From NCBI GenBank assembly GCA_031292355.1, contig JARLHI010000061.1, forward strand, positions 186,001-250,000: DNA of 64,000 nucleotides, in the 5' to 3' direction. The DNA comes from Candidatus Obscuribacterales bacterium (GTDB lineage: Bacteria; Cyanobacteriota; Vampirovibrionia; Obscuribacterales; Obscuribacteraceae). The translations under genes were made by a program, and so were the position numbers. This document shows positions 9,418 through 16,963 of the stretch, piece after piece; the stretch's first letter is position 1, and each line of letters starts with the position of its first letter. The notes under the pieces are model-generated. The model was not told the origin of the DNA. It was given only the letters and a program-made list of their open reading frames with translations, and made no database searches.

Positions 9418-9567
9418 TTACTTCGGTCGACCGCCGCCTTTGCCTGACACATCGCTCGCCGGAGTCGTTTTCGGTTTGACTTTCGGATTCAGTTCATTGC
9501 CCAGAAAATAAGCAACGACGAAGCAGAAAGCGAGAAGGCAATAGCCGATGATGTGGGACTTGTCCAT
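9418..9567 (-). CDS. Small single-pass membrane protein, 49 aa
   Basis: The minus strand encodes 49 residues: a short start (MDKSHI), one hydrophobic helix of ~18 residues (residues 6-23), then a basic proline/threonine stretch and a KGGGRPK tail. AGAGG lies six bases before the ATG. Codon choice is GC-rich like the neighbouring membrane protein gene, and a terminator hairpin lies 65 bp beyond the stop. The architecture resembles small membrane regulatory or secretion-accessory peptides, but no family is recognised. Ribosome site, composition and terminator together support a real gene. Confidence 0.7.
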   Translation of the reverse strand: MDKSHIIGYCLLAFCFVVAYFLGNELNPKVKPKTTPASDVSGKGGGRPK

Positions 9568-10008
9568 AGTAGCCTCTTCAGTTTGAATGCAGGCGTCGAG
9601 TTACAAACGTTCAGTTCAAAATATGCAACTGAACGCCACTCATTCACCGACGTCGTCGTGAAAGAATGAGGGAAAGTACGGCTAGATTGAAGGCGGTTTG
9701 ATCGAATCTGACAGCGAATTCCAGAGCAAAAACTGGTGGGGTAATAATTGAGATTCTACAAAATAGACTGGCATAATCCAGACCTTGCTTTAGAGTCGGT
9801 CGGTTGAGTAGAGTGACCCACTTCGTCAGACTGTCTCTGTTTATGGTGGTTAGAGTCTACAGCCAGACGTCAAGAAGCAAAAGCGTCTTTATTCGCATAG
9901 CTAGCGCGACCTGACGAAAACAGCCGTTCCAGCTATAGTTGGTATGATCTCAAAGTAAATCACCTTTGCCACTTTTCAAGGCAAAAAAGACTGGATCGAT
10001 AGAACGTT
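9568..10008. other. 441-bp gap with an inverted repeat at 9608-9635
   Basis: A perfect 9-bp inverted repeat (CGTTCAGTT at 9608-9616, AACTGAACG at 9627-9635) lies ~40 bp upstream of the small minus-strand gene, a position fitting an operator or leader hairpin. The remaining sequence leads to the TTG start at 10009 and shows nothing recognisable. Confidence 0.4.
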
Positions 10009-10500
10009 TTGAAGCGCATTATTTTACTCATTGGCGTGCCTGGCTCTGGCAAATCGACACTAGCCGAGAAGCTTGTCATTAAGGGCTTCAAGAGAATGTG
10101 CGCTGATGATATTCGTGGCGAAATTTATGGCGATCCAATTATCCAAGGAGACCCCAAAGAGGTTTACAAAATATTTTTTGAGCGCCTGGACGTAGAACTT
10201 GCAGCTGGTAATAATCTCGTTATAGACAACACTAATCTCAATTCCAAGCAACGCGCTCCCATTCTTGAAAAAGCGCAGACTGCAAGCTACGAAGACATCC
10301 AGCTGTGGCTGCTCGACACTCCTTTGCCCACGTGCTTGAAGCGCAACAGCGAGCGTTCACGCGTAGTACCAGATATGGTGATTGAAAGCGCCTACGCCGA
10401 GTTGCAGAGAGCGGGTCGACCAAAAAAATCAGAGGGCAAAGTGATGGTGATCAAACCAGCCGCCGAACATAACGAATTCCTCTTCTTCCCTCAAAACTGA
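10009..10500 (+). CDS. P-loop kinase of the polynucleotide-kinase-like AAA family
   Basis: This 163-aa protein opens with a beta strand and Walker A motif GVPGSGKST (residues 9-17). An LVIDNTNLN segment typical of T4 Pnk-like kinases and a later arginine-rich lid (KRNSERSRVV) follow. Such proteins transfer the ATP gamma-phosphate to nucleic acid ends or small molecules. The substrate cannot be inferred. Translation must begin at TTG (10009), because the first strand is needed and no ATG is available. The ribosome site is weak. It lies 33 bp before the reductase gene and may be co-transcribed. Confidence 0.82.
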   Translation: MKRIILLIGVPGSGKSTLAEKLVIKGFKRMCADDIRGEIYGDPIIQGDPKEVYKIFFERLDVELAAGNNLVIDNTNLNSKQRAPILEKAQTASYEDIQLWLLDTPLPTCLKRNSERSRVVPDMVIESAYAELQRAGRPKKSEGKVMVIKPAAEHNEFLFFPQN

Positions 10501-10533
10501 CCGTTTCGAACATTCCATCTCGAGAGAAAATCA

Positions 10534-11577
10534 ATGACAGCTGTTACCAAAGAAAGAATCAATCGCCAGTTCAAACTCAAGACTCGGCCGACTGGACGAG
10601 TGAATGATAGCAATTTTGATTTTGTTGAAGAGCCAGTGCCGCCTTTGCAAAAAGACCAGGCTTTAGTGCGCAATCTGTACCTATCACTTGATCCCACAAA
10701 TCGGGTCTGGATGACTGATGTTCCACAATACATGCCACCTGTGGGTATTGGCGAAGTAATGCGCGGCGGCGGCGTCGGTCAGGTGATCGAATCGAAAAAT
10801 TCTAAGTACAAAGTAGGCGATTTTGTTTCGGGACTGATTGGCTGGCAGGACTACCTACTGATCACAGGCAATGAAAAAATGCCACCACAAGTGCTACCAA
10901 AGGGATTACCTATACCGCTAACAGCGATGCTTGGACCCTGTGGCACAACTGGTCTGACGGCTTATTTCGGACTGCTCGAAATTGGTCAACCAAAAACAGG
11001 GGAAACAGTGGTTGTATCGGCCGCAGCTGGTGCCGTCGGCAGCATCGTTGGCCAAATCGCTAAAATCAAAGGTTGCAGAGTTGTGGGGATAGCCGGCACA
11101 GACGAAAAATGCAAATGGCTGACGAGCGAATTAGGTTTTGACGCCGCTGTCAATTACAAGAATGCAGATTGGAAAGAACAGCTCAAAGCGGCTTGCCCGA
11201 ACGGAATCGACATCAGTTTTGAAAATGTCGGCGGCGAAATAATGAATTACATCATCAGCAAGCTTAACTTGAAAGCACGCATCGTTCTCTGTGGATTGAT
11301 ATCGGGTTACAACGATGGTGATGTCACCAAATCGCAAATCAGCCTCACGCCAATTCTCATAAAACGAGCCCGTATCGAAGGTTTTATTATTCTTGATTAC
11401 GCCGCCCGCTTCAAAGAGGGAGCAATGCAATTAGGTCAATGGGTCTTCCAAAAGAAAATCAAATACAAAGAAACAATCGTCGAAGGTTTAGAGAAAGCTC
11501 CAGAAGCGCTAAATCAGCTGTTTGACGGCGACAACACCGGCAAGTTGATGATCAAAATCAGCGATCCCGTGAACTAA
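10534..11577 (+). CDS. curA: NADPH-dependent MDR-family reductase, CurA-like
   Basis: This 347-aa medium-chain dehydrogenase/reductase lacks the zinc ligands. The N-terminal half carries LYLSLDPTNRVWM, diagnostic of the prostaglandin-reductase/CurA group that reduces enone double bonds. The Rossmann half has the nucleotide motif AAAGAVGSIVGQIAKIKG and ENVGGE. The family uses NADPH to reduce alpha,beta-unsaturated ketones or aldehydes. Length matches the family (about 335-350 aa). GAGAG lies about nine bases before the ATG. Codon use is AT-richer than in the 14.7-30 kb run. The symbol marks family resemblance, not proven curcumin reduction. Confidence 0.88.
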   Translation: MTAVTKERINRQFKLKTRPTGRVNDSNFDFVEEPVPPLQKDQALVRNLYLSLDPTNRVWMTDVPQYMPPVGIGEVMRGGGVGQVIESKNSKYKVGDFVSGLIGWQDYLLITGNEKMPPQVLPKGLPIPLTAMLGPCGTTGLTAYFGLLEIGQPKTGETVVVSAAAGAVGSIVGQIAKIKGCRVVGIAGTDEKCKWLTSELGFDAAVNYKNADWKEQLKAACPNGIDISFENVGGEIMNYIISKLNLKARIVLCGLISGYNDGDVTKSQISLTPILIKRARIEGFIILDYAARFKEGAMQLGQWVFQKKIKYKETIVEGLEKAPEALNQLFDGDNTGKLMIKISDPVN

Positions 11578-11589
11578 AATAAAATACGT

Positions 11590-12885
11590 TCAAGCAGTTT
11601 GAACCATAAATGGTGATGTTTTTTCGTCATTATTAGTCTTCTCATCAGTGCTATAGAGCGGAACGTTGACGATCCAGCTCAATTTACTGAGAGCCTCTGG
11701 CACGCTGCACTGGTCTTTCGCGCAGATTTGCAACAATACGAGTGCTTGATCGACACGCAATCCACCACAATAAACATAGTCGCAAAGTTGCTCTGCAATT
11801 TCGTCTACCGTGCTGAACGCGTCACCGCTGCGAGCGAGCAAACCAGCTGCAGGTCCCGCTTGCGATATACCAGCATCTTTAATGCGCTCTGCCGAGTCAG
11901 ACATTTTTTTCATCAAATCTGGCAGCGACATACCAGTGAGATGACTACTCATAAAAGCCATGGCTTCTTTGTTGATTGTGCGTCCAACCGAATTGACCGG
12001 CAACTCGCAGTGAATGGCTTTACGCAGTCCCACCGGAGTTTCAAGCATGGCATGCAAAGCCGATATAGCCTGATTGCGACTGACAACAGATATCCGCACC
12101 AGTCGCTGCAAATCCAGAGCAGCCTTCATAATAGGCCCTATCACCAATTCTTTTTCAATTAGCCACTGTCCAACGCGCTGATTCTGTTGCACTGATTCCT
12201 CCAGTGCAACAAGGAATTCCAATTCTGAAATCGCACCAGATTCAACGAGCAAATCACCCAGCACCAGTGGCTCGCGCAGATTGACTGCAGAATGACTGGC
12301 TCTGGTTTCTTTAGCGATGACCTCATTACGCTGACATAAATCAGCGAGCATATCAATGCCTTCGTCGCGACTAACGCTTTTAAGCCGAATGTCTTCCTGA
12401 ATTTTCAAAGCTTGCTTTAAGACCCTGGGAGTCAGCGAGCCTGTCATCACAAGCGTTCGTCCCAGCGGCAACATGGTCAAACGACTGTTTGCAAGGCCTT
12501 TAGCTAGTTCAATGTGCGAAACAAGATGAGCTGCAAGCAGCAACTCACCCAAACGGTTAGTTTTTATATCGGAATCGCGATACCACTTCAATTGTTTCAG
12601 CACAGTCTCGAAACTGCCGCGACTGGTCCGCGCAATCGGCATGGCTGCGCTGATTAGATCTTCACTGACCAGCTCATCCTTCAACATTGATTGCGCTTGA
12701 ATAATTGCCCTCAATTCGCGTTCGTTGATATGTCCGGTCAAAAGCAAAATGCTTCCCAAAGGGAGTTCGGTTTGCCTCGTTATCAGCAAAGCCTCTTCAA
12801 GAGCCGCTTCTGGGACCAGACAGTGAGCAGTCAATATATTGCCAAGACGCCAGTCATTTTGCTTTGTCATAGAATCGCCAGTCAT
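11590..12885 (-). CDS. Protein with repeated GspE-N/MshEN-like modules
   Basis: This 431-aa soluble protein contains at least three copies of a helical unit of the form LGxxLxxxxLIxxxxLxxALxxQ: residues ~12-60 (RLGNILTAHCLV), ~105-160 (RLGELLLAAHLV) and ~205-260 (VLGDLLVESGAI). This pattern is that of the N-terminal domain of GspE/PilB-type ATPases (MshEN, which can bind cyclic di-GMP). No ATPase domain is present. The second ATG (12870) is an equally possible start, since neither has a clear ribosome site. Convergent with the CurA-like gene, 12 bp away. A regulatory or scaffolding role is inferred. Confidence 0.65.
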   Translation of the reverse strand: MTGDSMTKQNDWRLGNILTAHCLVPEAALEEALLITRQTELPLGSILLLTGHINERELRAIIQAQSMLKDELVSEDLISAAMPIARTSRGSFETVLKQLKWYRDSDIKTNRLGELLLAAHLVSHIELAKGLANSRLTMLPLGRTLVMTGSLTPRVLKQALKIQEDIRLKSVSRDEGIDMLADLCQRNEVIAKETRASHSAVNLREPLVLGDLLVESGAISELEFLVALEESVQQNQRVGQWLIEKELVIGPIMKAALDLQRLVRISVVSRNQAISALHAMLETPVGLRKAIHCELPVNSVGRTINKEAMAFMSSHLTGMSLPDLMKKMSDSAERIKDAGISQAGPAAGLLARSGDAFSTVDEIAEQLCDYVYCGGLRVDQALVLLQICAKDQCSVPEALSKLSWIVNVPLYSTDEKTNNDEKTSPFMVQTA

Positions 12886-12970
12886 CCACTCTTTGAAACA
12901 GCCACGCTAAACATTTTAGCGTCATTTCGCATATAGACGACTATTCTCGGCATTCACACGATTTGCTAAC

Positions 12971-14149
12971 TTAGCGCAATTGCGACTGTCCTGCTTCATA
13001 TTTGATTGATGTGCGGCTAATAGCGCATAAAGGACAGACTTCAGAGGCCCAGTATTGAGGGTAAGAAGTTGCCTGCGGCCAGCCGTTCCAACTTGCTTCG
13101 CCTTGATGCAGCTCATTTTGTACATCGGCAAGAGCCGTCTCCATGTAGATTGTTGGACACAATTTTTCCATACTCACCACTTCAGCCGCCATCTCAGGAT
13201 GAGCACTGGCTGCTGCTTGAATGGCCGCTCGTTGTTTGAGAGCCCATTGATAGTACTGGACTGCCCGTTTCAAATCGCCATTGTGCTCGGCCACTGCTCC
13301 CAAGTTATAAGCAGCAATACCACGATAAATGGGGTCATTCTGAAGACTGTACTCAAACAACTGGATTGCCTGCGCGGTCAAACCGAGCTTCCAGAGCCTG
13401 GCTCCAGCATTGAGAACCACCTGCGGATCATCTCGTTGCCACTGAAAAGTAAGTTTGAACGTACCGTCCATTCTCTTTCTCAATTCCTCAGTAATTTCAT
13501 TGGCAGCATCGGCATAAACCTGGTTGTCTCCCAGGTGCCAAGCCATCAAGAGATTTGGGAAAGCGTCATCAGGCGCTCCATACGCTGTTTGAGCGAGGCC
13601 GGCACCATAGAAATAACGCGGATCTCGAGGTGCGCGAGCGCTGAGCATTTGAAACAGTGGAATAGCCAGCTGATAATTTGAATCAGCAAGAGCTTGTTTG
13701 GCAATTTCATAGACTTTGGCTTCAGGGGCTCTTTTCAGCGCTGCTACTTTTGCTGCAACAATCGAGACTGATTCGGACACTTCCACCTTAAGGGGACCTT
13801 TCGCAGTGGATTTGGCCTTCACCCGAACGCTTAACCTGGGCAATTCTGTTGGCCAGTCGTCCTTGTCAGCACCGATAGTACCAATTGACGACATAGCGAA
13901 GTTCGCAGAGTTAGGGGAGCTAGCGCGGCTGTCAAGAGGATCGCTCGAACGCACTACTGACGGAGTTTTGCTCGATTTTGGTTGCGTTGGTTGAGGCTTG
14001 ACGATTTCAGAATCGCTCCAGTCGTCGCTTTTAAACTTAGACTGATAAGAGTTGTCTTGAGCGAACGAAACGGGCGTTGATAGAGTAGCCAAACCTAGCG
14101 CTAGCCAGGCCAATGAGGTACGGCGGACAGACTTGCCTTGATCAAACAT
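12971..14149 (-). CDS. Secreted TPR-repeat protein
   Basis: About 392 aa. Starting at 14149 gives a clean signal peptide (MFDQGKSVRRTS then a hydrophobic core and PVSFAQ). An upstream ATG at 14206 would add 19 residues before it and lacks a ribosome site. Residues ~25-130 are Ser/Pro/Lys-rich and disordered. From ~135 there are several TPR-like helix pairs (for example AKQALADSNYQLAIPLFQ and AYNLGAVAEHNGDLKRAVQYYQWAL). The role is probably periplasmic or surface protein interaction. It shares strand and weak spacing with the MshEN-like gene. Confidence 0.7.
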   Translation of the reverse strand: MFDQGKSVRRTSLAWLALGLATLSTPVSFAQDNSYQSKFKSDDWSDSEIVKPQPTQPKSSKTPSVVRSSDPLDSRASSPNSANFAMSSIGTIGADKDDWPTELPRLSVRVKAKSTAKGPLKVEVSESVSIVAAKVAALKRAPEAKVYEIAKQALADSNYQLAIPLFQMLSARAPRDPRYFYGAGLAQTAYGAPDDAFPNLLMAWHLGDNQVYADAANEITEELRKRMDGTFKLTFQWQRDDPQVVLNAGARLWKLGLTAQAIQLFEYSLQNDPIYRGIAAYNLGAVAEHNGDLKRAVQYYQWALKQRAAIQAAASAHPEMAAEVVSMEKLCPTIYMETALADVQNELHQGEASWNGWPQATSYPQYWASEVCPLCAISRTSIKYEAGQSQLR

Positions 14150-14704
14150 TGTTTTCAATTCCACTTCGCTGCTTTTTTCATTGCGACTGCTATTAAACGC
14201 TCGCATTATTTTGGCATGACTAGCCCGTTGCGCTAGGGTACGCTAGGTCGTTAATAGCATCTAAGCTGCGGTTATCACCATGAGGACGAGCCTCAAAAGT
14301 AGCGCGAAGTAGCACAGAAACAGCGTGAAAAAAATCAAGAAACGCGCCCACTTGGCAACGCGGGGATTTTGCAGCCTTGCTCTGTCTACATGTCAGCCCC
14401 AGCGCTATATTTTGTTTCTGTGCGTGAGTGTGCGTAGGGTGAGGTCATAACTCAATCTCAAATTTCATTGGTCCCGTCGAAAAAACAGCAATAAAACGCA
14501 CCACCACAATTTTCCTCTCTGCAGATTTACTGTTGCGAAGAAGACTTGGGGTTGTTTGCTGAATTTAGATGGGGTTGATGAAAGGTGGTTCTGGGTTACC
14601 GCTGCAAGGTCTCGGCAAACATTTTCAGAACGAAGAAGCCTCGGACAATTCGCGCAACTGCGATTGCTCTGCTTCGTTTTATGTTCACCACCGGAGAATT
14701 TACG
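14150..14704. other. Divergent gap ahead of the GC-rich gene run
   Basis: About 500 bp separate the minus-strand TPR gene from the first gene of the plus-strand run. A short direct repeat (CGCTAGGGTACGCTAGGTCG, 14231-14250) lies near the TPR promoter side. The right part must hold the promoter of the run, but no consensus -35/-10 pair is clear, and no small gene was found. Confidence 0.35.
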
Positions 14705-15340
14705 ATGGATCTGCTCTTCCCGACACTCTTCGCCAAGGTCAGTGTTCTTCTTGCATTGACGATGGCAACCGCTGCTCTGGGCACCTACCTCGGCCGCGGC
14801 ATTCGTTCGTTCGTCGCCTTCATCGTGCTCCTCGTTCTCTTCATGGGTGGCTGCTTAGGCGTCTTTCTGGCAGCGCATGCCTCCCCTGAACTCGGCGTCG
14901 CCGCACTTCTCGCCTGGGGCTTCGTGACCGGTCTCTTCATGGGGCCTGCAATCGAAACCTACGCAGAAGATCTCGGCTGGCAAACTGTCTTCGGCGCCTT
15001 CGCAGGCACTGCGGGCGTCATGGCTCTGTGCGGCGGATTCGGTCTCTTAAGCGGCATCGATTTCTCGCATATGGGCTTCATCCTGGGCATCGCGCTGTTC
15101 GGTCTGATCATCTTCGGTCTGATCCGCATTTTCGTGCGCATGAGCCGCGAGGTGAACATGGGCTTCGCTGCTCTCGGGATGATCGTGTTTGCCGGCTACT
15201 TCGTGTTCGACTTCTTCTGGCTCGGTCAAAGCGAGAACACCTGGGAGAAGGCGATCGGGCTCACCGTGAGCATCTTCCTCGACTTCGTCAACTTCTTCCT
15301 CTACGCGCTGCAATTCCTGGCGGCTGCGAAGAAGCACTAA
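14705..15340 (+). CDS. Bax inhibitor-1/YccA-family membrane protein
   Basis: 211 aa with six or seven hydrophobic helices and almost no loops. The pattern matches the BI-1 (TMBIM) family: a GLFMGPAIE segment after helix 3, an FDFFWLG segment near the penultimate helix and the signature ending SIFLDFVNFFLYALQFL, close to the family LDxxNLFxxLLxLLG. Bacterial members are pH-sensitive calcium-leak channels or protease modulators (YccA acts on FtsH). GGAG lies eight bases before the ATG at 14705. Upstream in-frame codons would add a polar, unrelated stretch. First gene of the run. Confidence 0.8.
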   Translation: MDLLFPTLFAKVSVLLALTMATAALGTYLGRGIRSFVAFIVLLVLFMGGCLGVFLAAHASPELGVAALLAWGFVTGLFMGPAIETYAEDLGWQTVFGAFAGTAGVMALCGGFGLLSGIDFSHMGFILGIALFGLIIFGLIRIFVRMSREVNMGFAALGMIVFAGYFVFDFFWLGQSENTWEKAIGLTVSIFLDFVNFFLYALQFLAAAKKH

Positions 15341-15363
15341 TCACGAAGAAGGAGTAAGCAAGA

Positions 15364-15397
15364 CAGCCCGCGCATCGCACACGCCTTGCGCGGGCTG
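15364..15397 (+). terminator. Perfect 11-bp hairpin after the BI-1 gene
   Basis: CAGCCCGCGCA pairs with TGCGCGGGCTG around a 12-nt loop, 23 bp after the stop. No T-tract follows, so it may be a 3-prime stability or processing stem rather than an intrinsic terminator. Confidence 0.6.
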
Positions 15398-15475
15398 AGA
15401 TTCAAGTAGTGAACTAGGTAGGAAGCGTCTTTGACGCCCACCAACATTTTTCAGCAAAGACTGAGGAACACAACC

Positions 15476-16777
15476 ATGTGCATGATGAACAATGACGGTC
15501 TCTCGACTCTGGACAACGGCTTTCTCGCGGGAAAGTTCAACGGAGCGATCAAGCGTTACAAGCAGACCGCCGCCGCCATCCGATTCGATGGTATCCGCAT
15601 GAACAGGACTGGCAAGACCGGTCGTAAGCGCGCTGCTGTGGAACGGCAGATTGTTCAAGAATTGAATTTGGAGCTGCGCAACTGGAGCGTGGAAATGTCG
15701 CTTCTCGAGGGCGACCAGAAGATGCTCGAAGCCGAGCTCGCCGGCGCCTTCGACAACGACCAGGATGACCGCTGGATGGATGACGAATGTCCGGACTGCG
15801 GTCGTTTGTCGTGCCGCTGCGACGACCTGTACGCCATGGACGAGAGCCACTATTTCGGCGACAGTCGCATGGACGAAGGGTGTCTGGATTGCGGTTGCAT
15901 CTCCTGCCAGTGCGACTTCGGGCACGACGATGACTATTACGGCCACGACGACTTCGGCCGTGACTACAGCATGTACGGCCACGAGATCTCGCTCAACACC
16001 TACCGTCACGAGCGGAACACCAAACCCATGACCGAAGAGGAAATCATGAAGCTGGAACAAGAAGAGATGATGTGGGGCGAGCACGAGGCTTGGTACGGGC
16101 GAAACAATCTGCGCACCATGACCCAGTCATTCGGTGACGAGCACTATCAGTCCGCCTACGTCGACTTCGATGACTACGGCTTCGGTTACGACGACTTCGG
16201 TCTCTACGCCGACGAGCCCGTGAACGAATTCGGCGGCTTGCCGAATCACTTCGACCCCAGCTTCGACTACCGCACGCACTTCTGGGCGGGCGATATGTAC
16301 GACTGGGATTTCTCCGTCGACTTCACCGACTTCACCCTCCAGCTGGACCCGATGAAGGCTCGTCGCGCCTCTCGCTTCAGCGAGATCGCGGGTCGCAAGG
16401 TCAAGCGTCTCGACCGTTACGGCCGCACCCATTCCAATCGCTGGATGAACCTGCGCGGTGATGACAAGGATATCGAGCGCATCAAGGACAAGACGGCGGA
16501 CAAGCGCGCTCACAAGCGTTTGCTCGACGAGGTCTTCGGCGTCGAGCCCAAGAAGGGTCAAAAGACGCGGTTCCGCAGCATGGACGAGAAGGAGCAGTAC
16601 GAGAAAAGCCTGTGCGCTGCCACCAAGCGTGACACCGCCCAGAGCGACAACGTCGACTATTCGCTGCCGGTTCGTCGCATGGTCACCCGCGAGGTGCAGG
16701 TGACGCGCATCACCACCATCAATGGTCGCCGGCGCGTCCTCTCCGACGGCATCGAAAAGATGCTCTGCCGCAGATAA
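15476..16777 (+). CDS. Unknown protein with duplicated CxxCG-CxC metal-knuckle motif
   Basis: 433 aa. Residues 20-95 are basic and helical. Two near-identical cysteine knuckles follow: CPDCGRLSCRCD (Cys105/108/113/115) and CLDCGCISCQCD (Cys136/139/144/146), 31 residues apart, each able to hold one zinc. Residues ~147-300 are dominated by Asp/Tyr/Phe/Gly/His (repeated YxDDFG-like units, HDDD). The last 130 residues are strongly basic and end in a beta-hairpin-like VTREVQVTRITTINGRRRV. GAGGA sits ten bases before the ATG at 15476. No family recognised; nucleic-acid or metal binding is inferred. Confidence 0.7.
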   Translation: MCMMNNDGLSTLDNGFLAGKFNGAIKRYKQTAAAIRFDGIRMNRTGKTGRKRAAVERQIVQELNLELRNWSVEMSLLEGDQKMLEAELAGAFDNDQDDRWMDDECPDCGRLSCRCDDLYAMDESHYFGDSRMDEGCLDCGCISCQCDFGHDDDYYGHDDFGRDYSMYGHEISLNTYRHERNTKPMTEEEIMKLEQEEMMWGEHEAWYGRNNLRTMTQSFGDEHYQSAYVDFDDYGFGYDDFGLYADEPVNEFGGLPNHFDPSFDYRTHFWAGDMYDWDFSVDFTDFTLQLDPMKARRASRFSEIAGRKVKRLDRYGRTHSNRWMNLRGDDKDIERIKDKTADKRAHKRLLDEVFGVEPKKGQKTRFRSMDEKEQYEKSLCAATKRDTAQSDNVDYSLPVRRMVTREVQVTRITTINGRRRVLSDGIEKMLCRR

Positions 16778-16827
16778 CTTAATACCGCCCGGCAATACCG
16801 CCGAGCGCATACAACATCCAACCGCTA

Positions 16828-16865
16828 AGCAGCCAGACAACAGCATCCGCTGAAGTCTGGCTGCT
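16828..16865 (+). terminator. Perfect 11-bp hairpin after the metal-knuckle gene
   Basis: AGCAGCCAGAC pairs exactly with GTCTGGCTGCT around a 16-nt loop, 51 bp after the stop; the tail is TCGTTTCG. Function as a terminator or processing stem is not decided. Confidence 0.55.
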
Positions 16866-16963
16866 CGTTTCGTATCGACTTTTACCAATTTGCCGCTGGT
16901 TGCGCAAACAGACCAGCAGGCAATTCCAACTGTTTGCAAATCAAAAACTGAAAGGACTACATC

